64,000 nt of DNA from the NCBI RefSeq assembly GCF_018383585.1, contig NZ_JAHAMK010000005.1:112387-176386 (forward strand), read 5' to 3'. A program made the translations under genes and the position numbers. The notes under the pieces were generated by a model. That model saw only the letters and a program-made list of their open reading frames with translations, ran no database searches and was not told the origin of the DNA. Origin of the DNA: Microvirga sp. 3-52. Lineage in GTDB: Bacteria; Pseudomonadota; Alphaproteobacteria; Rhizobiales; Beijerinckiaceae. Below, one piece after another: positions 1 through 8,543 of this stretch (its first letter is position 1; every line of letters begins with the position of its first letter).

Positions 1-633
1 ATCGTGGGCGGCCTGCTGCTGGCGACCCGCAAGCGCGCCGTCGTTCCGGGCCGCGCCCAGTCGGTGGCCGAGGTCCTGCACGATTTCGTCGCGAACACGC
101 TGGTCGATGCCACAGGCAAGGAGGGAATGAAGTTCTTCCCCCTCGTCTTCTCCCTCTTCATGTTCGTGCTGACGGCTAACCTGCTCGGCATGATCCCGGG
201 CTTCTTCACGGTCACCAGCCACATCATCGTCACCTTCGCCCTGGCCATGCTCGTCATCGGCACGGTGGTGATCTACGGTTTCATGAAGCATGGCACCCAC
301 TTCCTCGGCCTCTTCGTGCCGTCGGGCGTGCCGGGATGGCTTTTGCCCTTCATCGTGGTGATCGAGCTCATCTCGTTCCTGTCCCGCCCGATTTCGCTCA
401 GCCTGCGTCTCTTCGCGAACATGCTCGCGGGACACATCGCGCTGAAGGTCTTCGCAGGCTTCGTCGTCAGCCTCCTGGCTGCCGGCGGTGCCCTGACGAT
501 CCTCGCTCCGCTGCCGCTTCTCATGGCGGTTGCTCTCATGGCGCTCGAGTTCCTCGTCGCCGCTCTGCAGGCCTATGTCTTCACGGTGTTGACCTGCATC
601 TACCTCAACGACGCGCTGCACCCGGGCCACTAG
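1..633 (+). CDS. atpB: F0F1 ATP synthase subunit a, 5' end outside the window
   Basis: Subunit a of the membrane F0 sector forms the proton half-channels beside the c-ring. The frame is open from base 1 and the usual N-terminal 40 or so residues lie upstream, so the GTG at base 4 is not taken as the start. The family hallmark [12 protein letters not shown], with the essential arginine coded at about 406-408, is present, and several hydrophobic helices span the rest of the protein, including [19 protein letters not shown]. It is followed by the c, b' and b subunit genes, the normal order of a rhizobial F0 operon. Identity is certain; only the true start is missing. Confidence 0.96.
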   Translation: MVGGLLLATRKRAVVPGRAQSVAEVLHDFVANTLVDATGKEGMKFFPLVFSLFMFVLTANLLGMIPGFFTVTSHIIVTFALAMLVIGTVVIYGFMKHGTHFLGLFVPSGVPGWLLPFIVVIELISFLSRPISLSLRLFANMLAGHIALKVFAGFVVSLLAAGGALTILAPLPLLMAVALMALEFLVAALQAYVFTVLTCIYLNDALHPGH

Positions 634-690
634 GTCTGCGCCGAGTTACCTCCCCTCCCTCCCGATCACAGTTTTCCCAAGGAGATCACA

Positions 691-915
691 ATGGATCCGA
701 TTGCTTTCAAGTACCTCGGCGCGGGCCTCGCCTGCATTGGCATGGGTCTCGCCGCTATGGGCGTCGGCAACATCTTCGGTAACTTCCTCTCCGGCGCTCT
801 GCGCAACCCGTCGGCCGCCGACGGCCAGTTCGCCCGCGCCTTCATCGGTGCGGCGCTCGCAGAAGGTCTCGGCATCTTCTGCCTCGTCGTCGCTCTCGTT
901 CTGCTCTTCACCTAA
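691..915 (+). CDS. atpE: F0F1 ATP synthase subunit c
   Basis: The 74-residue hairpin protein forms the rotating c-ring. Helix 1 carries the glycine-rich packing pattern ([10 protein letters not shown] and onward), the polar loop has RNPS at residues 38-41, and helix 2 has the proton-binding Glu58 in ALAEGLGIF. An AAGGAG ribosome site sits just before the ATG. The length is typical for alphaproteobacteria. The gene is separated from the next one by 118 bases that fold into two strong hairpins, a layout that may help set the high c-subunit output needed for the ring. Confidence 0.97.
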   Translation: MDPIAFKYLGAGLACIGMGLAAMGVGNIFGNFLSGALRNPSAADGQFARAFIGAALAEGLGIFCLVVALVLLFT

Positions 916-936
916 TCTCAAGACGGTGATCGGGAG

Positions 937-993
937 GTCGAGGCGTGCGAACGCTTCGCCTCGACAAGGGTGACGGCGGATCCACCGCCGTCA
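937..993 (+). promoter_or_regulatory. Two intra-operon hairpins between atpE and the b' gene
   Basis: Two inverted repeats lie in the 118-base gap after atpE. The first pairs GTCGAGGCG (937-945) with CGCCTCGAC (957-965), with extra GCG/CGC pairing inside the loop. The second pairs TGACGGCGG (971-979) with CCGCCGTCA (985-993) around a 5-base loop. Neither is followed by a T-run, so complete termination is unlikely. Partial attenuation or protection of the atpE message from 3' decay is the inferred role. Confidence 0.6.
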
Positions 994-1033
994 TTCATGT
1001 TTGTAGGATTCCTTATCCTTTAGGATCTGCTCC

Positions 1034-1582
1034 ATGGCTCAGGCTCAGACGACCCATGCCACAACAGAGGCCCACGGCGGCACTCATGAGGAGGTCGGCT
1101 TTCCGCCCTTCATGACGGAGACTTTCGGTGGTCAGCTCCTCTGGCTGGCGATCACCTTCGTGGTGCTCTACACCCTGCTCTCACGGCTGGTCCTGCCGCG
1201 TCTGGGCGGAATCATCGAGAACCGCCGCGCGATGATCTCCAACGATCTGGATGACGCGGCTGCCATGAAATCCCGCGCGGAAGAAGCCGGAGCCGCCTAC
1301 GAGAAGGCTCTCGCCGAAGCCAAGGGCCGCGCACAGGCTCTCGCGCAAGAAACCCGCGCCAAGCTCTCCGCCGAGAGCGACACGACGCGCAAGGCCCTCG
1401 AGGCCGACCTCAACCAGCGCCTGGCCGATGCGGAAGCGACGATCACGTCCAAGAAGGCAGAGGCCATGAGCCACGTGGATGCCATCGCCCGCGATACGGC
1501 CTCCGCCATCATCGAGCGCCTGACCGGCAAGGCCCCGGCCCCGCAGAAGGTCGAAGCCGCTCTTAACCAGATCAAGGCCTGA
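1034..1582 (+). CDS. atpG: F0F1 ATP synthase subunit b' (second b-type subunit)
   Basis: This 182-residue peripheral-stalk subunit pairs with the b subunit coded next. A low-complexity His/Thr/Glu-rich N-terminus precedes one membrane helix at about residues 34-58 (LLWLAITFVVLYTLL), then a long charged coiled coil rich in Ala, Glu, Lys and Arg. Photosynthetic and many other alphaproteobacteria carry two divergent b subunits, b and b', rather than a b homodimer. The AT-rich N-terminal tail upstream of the helix is usual for b'. It lies 13 bases before atpF. Confidence 0.93.
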   Translation: MAQAQTTHATTEAHGGTHEEVGFPPFMTETFGGQLLWLAITFVVLYTLLSRLVLPRLGGIIENRRAMISNDLDDAAAMKSRAEEAGAAYEKALAEAKGRAQALAQETRAKLSAESDTTRKALEADLNQRLADAEATITSKKAEAMSHVDAIARDTASAIIERLTGKAPAPQKVEAALNQIKA

Positions 1583-1595
1583 TCGGGAGGTCCGC

Positions 1596-2081
1596 ATGTT
1601 ACAAAGCGCTGAATTCTGGGTTGGGGTTGCGTTCGTCATCTTCTGGGGCGTGATGTTCTATTTCGGCGTTCCCGGGAAGGTGATGAACCAGCTCGATTCC
1701 CGCGGCAAGCGCATTGCCGACGAGTTGGCCGAGGCCAAGCGCCTGCGCCAGGATGCCGAACGGCTCCTCAAGGAGTACGAGTCCAAGCGCGCCGCCGCCG
1801 AGCGCGAGGCGGCCGATATCGTCTCCACTGCCCGCGACGAGGCCGAACGTCTCGCCCGCGAAGCCCAGGAGAAGATGGCCGATTTCGTGAAGCGCCGCAC
1901 GGCCACCGCCGAGGCCAAGATCGCCCAGGCCGAGGCTCAGGCCTCCGCCGAGGTGCGTGCCGCCGCCGTGGACGCCGCCATCAAGGCCTCGGAGCGCGTC
2001 CTGCGCGACGAGATCACCGGCGCCACCGCTGCCTCGTTCGTGACGGCCAGCCTCAACGACGTGCGGACGAAGCTGCAGTAA
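1596..2081 (+). CDS. atpF: F0F1 ATP synthase subunit b
   Basis: This 161-residue peripheral-stalk subunit has a single N-terminal membrane helix (residues 4-26, FWVGVAFVIFWGVMFYFGV) followed by an almost wholly alpha-helical charged stalk (repeated Ala/Glu/Arg heptads) to the C-terminus. It is the last gene of the F0 operon here; the F1 genes are not in the window, in keeping with the split F0/F1 arrangement of alphaproteobacteria. An intrinsic terminator follows about 25 bases after the stop codon. Confidence 0.95.
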   Translation: MLQSAEFWVGVAFVIFWGVMFYFGVPGKVMNQLDSRGKRIADELAEAKRLRQDAERLLKEYESKRAAAEREAADIVSTARDEAERLAREAQEKMADFVKRRTATAEAKIAQAEAQASAEVRAAAVDAAIKASERVLRDEITGATAASFVTASLNDVRTKLQ

Positions 2082-2107
2082 GGGCCTCGTTTCGGACGAA
2101 CCCTATC

Positions 2108-2134
2108 AAGGCCGCCCTCCGAGGCGGCCTTTTT
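2108..2134 (+). terminator. Intrinsic terminator of the F0 operon
   Basis: AAGGCCGCC (2108-2116) pairs with GGCGGCCTT (2123-2131) across a 6-base loop and is followed by a short T-run. The stem ends a few bases before the ribosome site of the next gene, so the HAD gene probably has its own or a read-through promoter. Confidence 0.85.
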
Positions 2135-2148
2135 GCTTGGAGGATGTG

Positions 2149-2799
2149 ATGCTGCTGATCTTCGACTGCGACGGGGTTCTGGTCGATTCCGAGGTGTTGA
2201 GCTGCCGGATCGACGCGGAGTTCCTCACCGAGATCGGAGTACCCTACACGGCCGAGGAGATCGCACGGCAATTCCTCGGCGTGAGCTTGAAGACCATGAT
2301 CTCGCGAATCGAGGCCGAGCGGAATTGCAAGCTTCCCGACGATTTCCCCGAACGCCTCAACCGTCTTCTTTTCGAACGCTTCGAGACGGACCTGAAGCCG
2401 ATCGAAGGCGTACGGGATGCGATCCTCTCCCTCCCCTTTCCGCGCTGCGTCGCGTCATCATCCATCCCCGAGCGCATTGCGTTGTCGCTTCGCGTCACCG
2501 GACTGGCCGACCTGTTCAACGACATCTTCAGCTCGACCCAGGTCGCGCGGGGGAAGCCGGCGCCGGACCTGTTCCTTCATGCTGCAAGGCAAATGAACGT
2601 ACGTCCGGAGGATTGCCTGGTGATCGAGGATTCCATTGCGGGCGTTCAGGCTGCGCTTGCCGCAGGCATGCGGGTTGTCGGCTTCGTCGGCGGCAGCCAT
2701 TGTGAGCCGGATCACGCCGAGAAGCTGCGGCAGGCCGGTGCCTCCGTCATCATCGAGCGGATGTCCGATTTGCCGGCCGCCGTGTCGACCTCCTGCTAA
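2149..2799 (+). CDS. HAD-superfamily phosphatase (beta-phosphoglucomutase/phosphoglycolate phosphatase-like)
   Basis: A 216-residue haloacid-dehalogenase hydrolase. Motif I is FDCDGVLVDSE at the N-terminus with the nucleophile and acid aspartates. A helical cap follows (about residues 15-80), then motif II around the serine of CVASSS, the motif III lysine in RGKPAPDLFLHAA, and motif IV VIEDSIAGVQAA. This pattern fits small sugar-phosphate or phosphoglycolate phosphatases; the substrate cannot be told. The ATG at 2149 is chosen over an upstream in-frame TTG because GGAGG lies 5 bases in front of it. Confidence 0.88.
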   Translation: MLLIFDCDGVLVDSEVLSCRIDAEFLTEIGVPYTAEEIARQFLGVSLKTMISRIEAERNCKLPDDFPERLNRLLFERFETDLKPIEGVRDAILSLPFPRCVASSSIPERIALSLRVTGLADLFNDIFSSTQVARGKPAPDLFLHAARQMNVRPEDCLVIEDSIAGVQAALAAGMRVVGFVGGSHCEPDHAEKLRQAGASVIIERMSDLPAAVSTSC

Positions 2800-2805
2800 T
2801 CGCCG

Positions 2806-2894
2806 CGTCATCACCGGCCTTGTGCCGGTGATCCCGATGCAAGTCGCGCGGTGCTCTCCGAAGCGGGACGACCGGGCTTGTCCCGGCCATGACG
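2806..2894. repeat. Dispersed palindromic intergenic repeat, copy A
   Basis: One unit of the roughly 90-base element found throughout the window. Each end is a small hairpin (GTCATCACCGG facing CCGGTGATCCC; then CCGGG facing CCCGGCCATGAC), and the two ends are inverted copies of one another around a short GC-rich centre. It lies between the HAD gene and gcvPB, in the convergent gap. This copy is diverged in the middle. Confidence 0.75.
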
Positions 2895-2944
2895 AGGAAC
2901 GGCTATTCCGCGTTTCCGCATGCCCAAAGTGAAGTGCCCTGAGA

Positions 2945-2973
2945 TGAAAATGCCCGGCACTCGGCCGGGCATT
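2945..2973 (-). terminator. Intrinsic terminator of the glycine cleavage operon
   Basis: AATGCCCGGC (2949-2958) pairs with GCCGGGCATT (2964-2973) around a 5-base loop. On the minus strand the stem is followed by TTTT, placing it 16 bases after the gcvPB stop codon. Confidence 0.8.
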
Positions 2974-2989
2974 CAATTTCTTAAGAGTT

Positions 2990-4636
2990 TTACTCCGCGG
3001 CCTCCGCCACCGGCGCGGGTGGGGTCCACTTGAGCACCGGGTTGCGGGCCGCGCGGGTCTCGTCCAGGCGACGCCGGGGAGCGTGGTAAGGGGCGCCGGT
3101 GAAGCGCTCCGTGTCGCCGTTCTTCGCCGCCATGGCGAGGTCGCGCAGGGTCGCGATGAAGAGGTCGAGCGAGGACTTCGATTCGGACTCCGTCGGCTCG
3201 ATCAGCATGGCGCCATGCACCACCAGCGGGAAGTACATGGTCATCGGGTGGTATCCCTCGTCGATCATGGCCTTCGCCACGTCGAGGGTGGTCACCCCCG
3301 TGTCCTTCAGCCACGCATCGTCGAACAGCACCTCGTGCATGCACGGCTTGTTGCCGAAGGGCAGCGAGAGGAGATCGGCGAGGCCTGCGCGGATGTAGTT
3401 GGCATTGAGCACCGCATCCTCGGAGGCTTGCTTCATGCCGTCCGAGCCATGCGAGAGCATGTAGGACAGGGCGCGCACGTACATGCCCATCTGGCCGTGG
3501 AAGGCGGTCATGCGGCCGAAAGGCTTTTCCGCCGCATCGCTTTCCTGTTCCACGAGTTCGAAGCCATTCTGTCCGACCCGCACGAACGGTACCGGCGCGA
3601 AGGGCGCGAGACGTGCTGAGAGCACCACCGGGCCTGAGCCCGGGCCACCGCCGCCGTGAGGCGTCGAGAAGGTCTTGTGCAGGTTGATGTGCATGGCATC
3701 GACGCCGAGATCACCCGGCTTCGCCTTGCCGACGATGGCGTTGAAGTTGGCGCCGTCGCAATAGAAATAGGCGCCTGCATCGTGGATGGCTTTCGCGATC
3801 TCCGCCACCTGCGGCTCGAAGAGGCCGCAGGTGTTGGGATTGGTGAGCATGATGGCCGCGACATCGGGACCGAGTCGCTCCTTCACGTCCTCCACATGCA
3901 CCCAGCCGTCCTCGCGCGCCGGCACCGGCTTCACCACGAAGCCGATGAGTGCCGCGGTGGCCGGGTTCGTGCCGTGAGCCGAATCGGGCACGAGCACCAC
4001 GTTGCGGGTCTTGCCCTCGCCCTTTGCCTCGATGGCGGCCTTGATCGCCATCATGCCGCAGAGCTCGCCATGGGCGCCGGCCTTCGGTGAAAGCGCGACC
4101 GCCGTCATATTGGTGAGCGTGACCAGATAGCGCCCGAGCTCGTTCATCAGCCCCAGCGCTCCCTGCACGGTCGAGATCGGCTGCAGCGGATGCACGTCGG
4201 AGAAGCCCGGCAGGCGCGCCACGCGCTCGTTGAGCCGCGCATTGTGCTTCATGGTGCAGGAACCGAGCGGGAACAGGCCCGTGTCGATGCCGTAGTTCTG
4301 TTGGCTGAGGCGCACGTAATGGCGCATGGTCTCGGGCTCGGAGAGGCCCGGCAACCCTATGGGCTCCTTGCGCTCAAGGCCGCCGAGGCGCGGCTTGAAA
4401 TCCTCCGGCTCGTCGAGGTCGACGCCGGTCGTGTCGTAACGGCCGATTTCGAAGAGCAGCGGCTCGACCTGCGCCAGCGCCTTGTTGCCGGTGAAGGTCG
4501 GATGGCTGCCAGCGGCAGAGCCGGTGGCGCGGTTGGCATCCCCCTGCAGGCGGGCAGCCTGATCGCCCATGCCGGCGGCCGGATCGGACACGCCGTGCGC
4601 CTGCGGAGCGGAGGGTCGTCCCTGACGGTTCAACAT
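2990..4636 (-). CDS. gcvPB: Glycine dehydrogenase (decarboxylating) subunit 2
   Basis: The PLP-carrying subunit of the two-part P protein; it decarboxylates glycine and passes aminomethyl to GcvH. The PLP site is in NLHKTFSTPHGGGGPG, with the lysine at about residue 321. At 548 residues it matches the usual C-terminal-half size. The ATG at 4636 overlaps the gcvPA stop codon by one base (TGATG) and has a strong AAGGAGG upstream; a GTG one codon earlier is possible. The first 45 or so residues are a polar extension before the conserved core. It is the last gene of the gcv operon. Confidence 0.96.
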   Translation of the reverse strand: MLNRQGRPSAPQAHGVSDPAAGMGDQAARLQGDANRATGSAAGSHPTFTGNKALAQVEPLLFEIGRYDTTGVDLDEPEDFKPRLGGLERKEPIGLPGLSEPETMRHYVRLSQQNYGIDTGLFPLGSCTMKHNARLNERVARLPGFSDVHPLQPISTVQGALGLMNELGRYLVTLTNMTAVALSPKAGAHGELCGMMAIKAAIEAKGEGKTRNVVLVPDSAHGTNPATAALIGFVVKPVPAREDGWVHVEDVKERLGPDVAAIMLTNPNTCGLFEPQVAEIAKAIHDAGAYFYCDGANFNAIVGKAKPGDLGVDAMHINLHKTFSTPHGGGGPGSGPVVLSARLAPFAPVPFVRVGQNGFELVEQESDAAEKPFGRMTAFHGQMGMYVRALSYMLSHGSDGMKQASEDAVLNANYIRAGLADLLSLPFGNKPCMHEVLFDDAWLKDTGVTTLDVAKAMIDEGYHPMTMYFPLVVHGAMLIEPTESESKSSLDLFIATLRDLAMAAKNGDTERFTGAPYHAPRRRLDETRAARNPVLKWTPPAPVAEAAE

Positions 4637-5976
4637 CACAGAACCTCCTTCAAGGCGGCACAGAGGGCCGCGCGGTCATCGTCGGTGTTCACTTCGGTGG
4701 AGGCAACGAGCAGCAGGTTGTCGAGGCCTGCATCGGGCAGGAGGCGCGATACGGGCACGCCCGCGAGCACACCCTTTTCGGCGAGACGCTCGACAACTTC
4801 GGCCGCAGGCTTCGCGAGCTTCACGGTAAATTCGTTGAAGAACGTCCTGTTGAGCACCTCGACGCCCTTCACGGCCGCGAGCCCATCCGCCAGCTTCACC
4901 GCATTGGCATGGTTGATGCGGGCAAGCCGCGACAGGCCGGCTTCGCCGAGAAGCGTCATGTGAATGGTGAAGGCGAGCGAGCAAAGTCCTGAATTGGTGC
5001 AGATATTCGATGTCGCCTTGTCGCGCCGGATATGCTGCTCGCGGGTCGAGAGCGTCAGCACGAAACCGCGATTGCCATCGGCATCCACCGTCTCGCCGCA
5101 GAGACGCCCCGGCATCTGCCGGATGTATTTCGACTGCGTGGCGAAGAGGCCGACATAAGGCCCGCCGAAATTCAGCGCATTGCCGATCGACTGCCCCTCG
5201 CCCACCACGATATCGGCGCCCTGGCTTCCGGGAGATTTCAGCAGGCCGAGCGACACGGCTTCCGTGAACACCGCGATCAGCAGCGCGCCGTGCTGGTGCG
5301 CCTTGTCGGCGATGGCCTTCAGGTCGCGCACATTGCCGAACACATCCGGCGTCTGCACGACGACACAGGACGTCTTGTCGTCGATCTGCGAGAGAATGTC
5401 CTCGGTGCCGCTCACATCCGGGTTCATGGTCACGACTTCGTCGCTCGCCATGTCGGAGAGCGTCCTCACCACGTCGGCATAGTGCGGATGCAGGCCGCCC
5501 GAGAGAACGGCCTTGCGGCGCTTGGTGACGCGGTGCGCCATGAGCACCGCCTCGCCCGTGCCGGTGGAGCCGTCGTACATGGAGGCATTCGCCACATCCA
5601 TGCCGGTGAGCGCGGCGACTTGCGTCTGGAACTCGAAGAGATATTGCAACGTGCCCTGCGCGATTTCGGGCTGATACGGCGTGTAGCTCGTCAGGAACTC
5701 CGAGCGCTGAATCAGGTGATCGACGGTCGCCGGCACATGATGCTTGTAGGCGCCCGCGCCGACGAAGAACGGCACCGACGAGGCGGAGACGTTCCTGGCG
5801 GACATGCGGGAGAGGATGCGCTCCACCTCCAGCTCGCCCTTGCGGCGCGGCAGATCCACCGGCTCCTCGAGGAGCAGGTTCTTCGGCACGTCGGCGAACA
5901 ATTCATCGACATGATTGACACCGATCCGCGCGAGCATCTCGCCGCGGTCGGTGTCGGACAAAGGCAAATAGCGCAT
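4636..5976 (-). CDS. gcvPA: Glycine dehydrogenase (decarboxylating) subunit 1
   Basis: The 446-residue N-terminal-half partner of GcvPB. It has the aminotransferase-like fold without the PLP lysine, and the conserved stretches [36 protein letters not shown] and [14 protein letters not shown] are clear. The start is put at the ATG of [11 protein letters not shown], which matches the family N-terminus, rather than the in-frame TTG six bases upstream. It is coupled to gcvPB by stop/start overlap, so the two halves should be made in equal amounts. Confidence 0.96.
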   Translation of the reverse strand: MRYLPLSDTDRGEMLARIGVNHVDELFADVPKNLLLEEPVDLPRRKGELEVERILSRMSARNVSASSVPFFVGAGAYKHHVPATVDHLIQRSEFLTSYTPYQPEIAQGTLQYLFEFQTQVAALTGMDVANASMYDGSTGTGEAVLMAHRVTKRRKAVLSGGLHPHYADVVRTLSDMASDEVVTMNPDVSGTEDILSQIDDKTSCVVVQTPDVFGNVRDLKAIADKAHQHGALLIAVFTEAVSLGLLKSPGSQGADIVVGEGQSIGNALNFGGPYVGLFATQSKYIRQMPGRLCGETVDADGNRGFVLTLSTREQHIRRDKATSNICTNSGLCSLAFTIHMTLLGEAGLSRLARINHANAVKLADGLAAVKGVEVLNRTFFNEFTVKLAKPAAEVVERLAEKGVLAGVPVSRLLPDAGLDNLLLVASTEVNTDDDRAALCAALKEVL

Positions 5977-6002
5977 CGGCAAAAAACCTTGGGTGAGTTA
6001 GA

Positions 6003-6046
6003 GCATTTTCCGCAAAAACGGATACCGGTTCTGCGTCAGAAAATGC
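6003..6046. repeat. Inverted-repeat element of the GCATTTTC/GAAAATGC type, copy 1
   Basis: GCATTTTC (6003-6010) and GAAAATGC (6039-6046) are exact inverted arms around a core holding GGATACCGGTT. It sits between the osmC-like gene and gcvPA, inside the gcv operon. A related element lies near 31914. Elements with this look are common between genes in Rhizobiales; its function is unknown. Confidence 0.6.
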
Positions 6047-6084
6047 GGCTTTCCATGAACGGAGTGCGTCGCCATGGAGACGCA

Positions 6085-6561
6085 CTACGGCGAGGGAATG
6101 CCCGCCACGACAATCTCCGTGAGCACGGAATTGGCGATGAAGCATTCCTTGTGGGCGAGGTGATGCATGTCGGCGATCTGCTCCGGTGTCGGAACCTTGT
6201 CGCCCGAGAATTCGATGGTCGGGTTCAGGGTGACCCTGGACACGAAGAGCTTCCCGTTCTCGTTCTTGGTCATGATCCCGAGCGCTTCGTCCTCGTAAGC
6301 GTCGACGACGAAGCGCTTCTTGGCGGCGATCGACAGGAAGGTCAGCATGTGACAGCTCGAGACGGCCGCCACGAAGGCTTCTTCCGGATCGACCGCATCC
6401 TCCCGCGAGAGGGGCAACGGCACCACGGAGGGCGACGCGGAGCCTGGCACTTCAATGCCGCCATCGAAGCTCCAGGTGTGACCGCGGCTGTAGCGGTTGT
6501 CGGAGAAGATCTCGTCAGCCAGCCGCATCCAGCGAATCGCCGCCTTGTATTCGTGCGCCAT
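6085..6561 (-). CDS. OsmC/Ohr-family protein in the gcv operon
   Basis: A 158-residue protein of the OsmC family, thiol-dependent peroxidases that reduce organic or lipid hydroperoxides. Cys70 (in AVSSCHMLTFL) and Cys140 (in KECFIANSV) fit the two redox cysteines of the family, and Glu60-Glu61 just before the first fits the acidic residues near the active site. It is co-directional with gcvH, 15 bases after it, and is followed by gcvPA. A peroxidase between glycine cleavage genes is not the textbook order, and co-transcription with them would put it under the glycine riboswitch. Confidence 0.9.
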   Translation of the reverse strand: MAHEYKAAIRWMRLADEIFSDNRYSRGHTWSFDGGIEVPGSASPSVVPLPLSREDAVDPEEAFVAAVSSCHMLTFLSIAAKKRFVVDAYEDEALGIMTKNENGKLFVSRVTLNPTIEFSGDKVPTPEQIADMHHLAHKECFIANSVLTEIVVAGIPSP

Positions 6562-6576
6562 TGCCGTGTTCTCTTC

Positions 6577-6951
6577 CTAGGAGATCGACTTCACGAATTC
6601 CTGGTACTGCTCTTCGGTCATGAGGCCGTCGAGCTCGCCTTGGTCCGTGAGGCGGATCTTCATGAACCAGCCGCGGCCGGCGGGATCCTCGTTGACCGTG
6701 CCGGGAGAGGCTTCGAGATCGCTGTTGACCTCGACCACTTCGCCGGACACCGGAGCATAGACTTCGCTCGCGGCCTTCACGCTTTCGACGACGGCGGCTT
6801 CGTCACCCTTCGACAGGGTCTTGCCGACGCTCGGCAGCTCCACGAAGACGACATCGCCGAGTTGGCCCTGGGCGTAGTCGGAGATTCCGACGATGCCGGC
6901 ATCGCCCTCGATGCGGACGTATTCGTGATCCTTGGTGTAGCGCGTGGTCAT
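6577..6951 (-). CDS. gcvH: Glycine cleavage system H protein
   Basis: The 124-residue lipoyl carrier shuttles the aminomethyl group from the P to the T and L proteins. The lipoylated lysine is Lys59 in [16 protein letters not shown]. The N-terminal KDHEYV and the central [19 protein letters not shown] match the family closely. It begins 24 bases after gcvT and has an AAGAGGGAA ribosome site. Length and motifs are standard. Confidence 0.97.
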   Translation of the reverse strand: MTTRYTKDHEYVRIEGDAGIVGISDYAQGQLGDVVFVELPSVGKTLSKGDEAAVVESVKAASEVYAPVSGEVVEVNSDLEASPGTVNEDPAGRGWFMKIRLTDQGELDGLMTEEQYQEFVKSIS

Positions 6952-6975
6952 GGTGAATTCCCTCTTCTTGAAATG

Positions 6976-8124
6976 TCAGCGCTTGTAGCGATGGGGTGCG
7001 AACGGCATGGCCGCGACCTTGGCCGGCAGCGGCTTGCCCCGAACGATGAGATGCAGGTCCGTGCCGGCAGTGGACACGTCCTTCGCGACATAGCCCATGG
7101 CGACCGGGCCGTTGACCGTGGGGCCGAAGCCGCCGGACGTCACGATGCCGACTTCGCGGCCATCCGGAGTCGTGATGATCGTCCCCTCGCGGGCCGGAGC
7201 ACGGCCTTCGGGCTTGATGCCGACGCGGACACGCGCAGCACCGTCCCTGATCTCACGCTGGATGCGCTCGGCTCCGGGAAAGCCCCCCTCCTCGCGGCGG
7301 CGCTTCTGGATCGACCAGATCAGGCCGGCCTCGATGGGCGACGTCGTGCTGTCGATGTCATGGCCGTAGAGGCACAGGCCCGCTTCGAGCCGAAGCGAAT
7401 CCCGCGCGCCGAGGCCGATGGCCTTCACCTCCGGATCCACAAGCAGCGTATTCCAGAGCTTGGCCGCATCCGCGGCGTGGCAGGAGATCTCGAAACCGTC
7501 CTCGCCGGTGTATCCAGAGCGGGAGACGTGGCACCAGGTGCCATCGATCTGCACATCGGCGGACATCATGAACGGGAGTGCGGCGGCCTCTGGCGCGAGC
7601 TTGGCCAGCACGGCTTCGGCGGAAGGCCCCTGCAGCGCCATCAGCCCCAGGCTGTCCTTCGGGTTCAGGGAAACGCCCTGAGGCAGGCGAGCCTGGATAT
7701 GGGCGTAATCGGCATCCTTCATGGAGGCGTTCACCACCAGATAGAGCCAGCCTTCGTGACCGGGAGCGCCGACGCGGGTGACCATGAGGTCGTCGAGAAT
7801 GCCGCCGTCATCCGCCAGAAGCTGCGAATAGCGCTGCTGGTTGGGCTTCAGGTTCAGGACGTCGGCGGGAACCAGCACCTCAAGTGCCCGGGCCACGGTC
7901 TCGTGGCTCTTGTCCTCTGCGACGAGGAAGGCCTGGCCCATATGGGAGACGTCGAACAGTCCCGCATGCTCGCGGGTCCAGTTGTGCTCGGTCAGGATGC
8001 CGGTGGGGTACTGCACCGGCATGTCGTAGCCGGCGAAGGGCACCATGCGGGCACTAAGGGCCACATGTTCCGCGTGGAGCGGGGTTTGCAGGAGCGGCTC
8101 GTCGCTATGCGCTGGCTCGGCCAT
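6976..8124 (-). CDS. gcvT: Aminomethyltransferase (glycine cleavage T protein)
   Basis: This 382-residue protein releases ammonia from the aminomethyl-H protein and makes 5,10-methylenetetrahydrofolate. Recognisable blocks are MVPFAGYDMPVQYPTGI, LFDVSHMGQ, SRSGYTGEDGFEI and GLGARDSLRLEAGLCLYG, the last two lining the folate site. It is the first gene of the operon, directly after the tandem glycine riboswitch, so glycine should switch the whole set. The short N-terminal stretch (AEPAHSDEPLLQTPL) precedes the conserved LHAEHVAL. Confidence 0.96.
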   Translation of the reverse strand: MAEPAHSDEPLLQTPLHAEHVALSARMVPFAGYDMPVQYPTGILTEHNWTREHAGLFDVSHMGQAFLVAEDKSHETVARALEVLVPADVLNLKPNQQRYSQLLADDGGILDDLMVTRVGAPGHEGWLYLVVNASMKDADYAHIQARLPQGVSLNPKDSLGLMALQGPSAEAVLAKLAPEAAALPFMMSADVQIDGTWCHVSRSGYTGEDGFEISCHAADAAKLWNTLLVDPEVKAIGLGARDSLRLEAGLCLYGHDIDSTTSPIEAGLIWSIQKRRREEGGFPGAERIQREIRDGAARVRVGIKPEGRAPAREGTIITTPDGREVGIVTSGGFGPTVNGPVAMGYVAKDVSTAGTDLHLIVRGKPLPAKVAAMPFAPHRYKR

Positions 8125-8176
8125 CGGGTTCCCTCAAAGGTGCGCGTTCCATCGAGCCTTGCGGCCCGTTGCTGTG

Positions 8177-8375
8177 CGCCCCCTCTGTCCCGAGACCTGA
8201 GAGATTTCCCTGGCGCTTTTGCGGCAGGTTACGCCCGTCGGTGGGCGACGCTTTGAAACGTCGCCGCTTTCCAGAGTGCCAGCTCCCGCGCGGTCCTTTG
8301 GCCTGAGCGTTTCCGGGGCGGTTGCGCCTTCGGCGCCGGACGCTTTCGGTCCGGTCTCTTCCGCGGGGATCATCG
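8177..8375 (-). promoter_or_regulatory. Tandem glycine riboswitch upstream of gcvT
   Basis: Read on the minus strand, two glycine aptamers follow one another. The first runs from GCGGAAGAGACC through GCCGAAGGCGCAA and ACGCTCAGGC to GGACCGCG. The second starts at CGGGAGCTGGCACTCTGG, then has CCACCGACGGGCGTAA, CTCTCAGG and GGACAGAGGGGG. These are the conserved boxes of the family, including the short linker between aptamers. It ends about 50 bases before the gcvT ATG. Known switches of this type turn on gcv genes when glycine is in excess. An overlapping open frame (8134-8373) is not a gene. Confidence 0.93.
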
Positions 8376-8385
8376 GCTGGATTTA

Positions 8386-8415
8386 AGCTCTGAAGAGGAA
8401 ATGCACTCCTGTCAA
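8386..8415 (-). promoter_or_regulatory. Candidate sigma-70 promoter of the gcv operon
   Basis: On the minus strand a perfect TTGACA lies at 8415-8410, followed after 17-18 bases by a poor -10 (CAGAGC or AGAGCT). The implied start point falls just before the riboswitch, which supports the call; the weak -10 keeps it tentative. Confidence 0.5.
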
Positions 8416-8543
8416 CAAAGCAGGCTGCCGCACCGGATATCTCCCCGCATTAATTGACGGCAGCCTCCGGACGCTCCATCTTAAGCGCCTCGTCCACAGA
8501 AGGGGAGAATGCGGCCTGATCCGGTCGGCAGCTCCACGCATCG

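Noticed and set aside
5032..8256. A 1074-codon open frame on the plus strand
   Set aside because: It lies opposite gcvPA, osmC, gcvH and gcvT, whose products are clear. Its product is Arg/His/Gly-rich with no domain; GC-rich antisense frames are often open.
8134..8373. A 79-codon frame over the gcvT leader
   Set aside because: It overlaps both aptamers of the glycine riboswitch, whose conserved bases explain the sequence.
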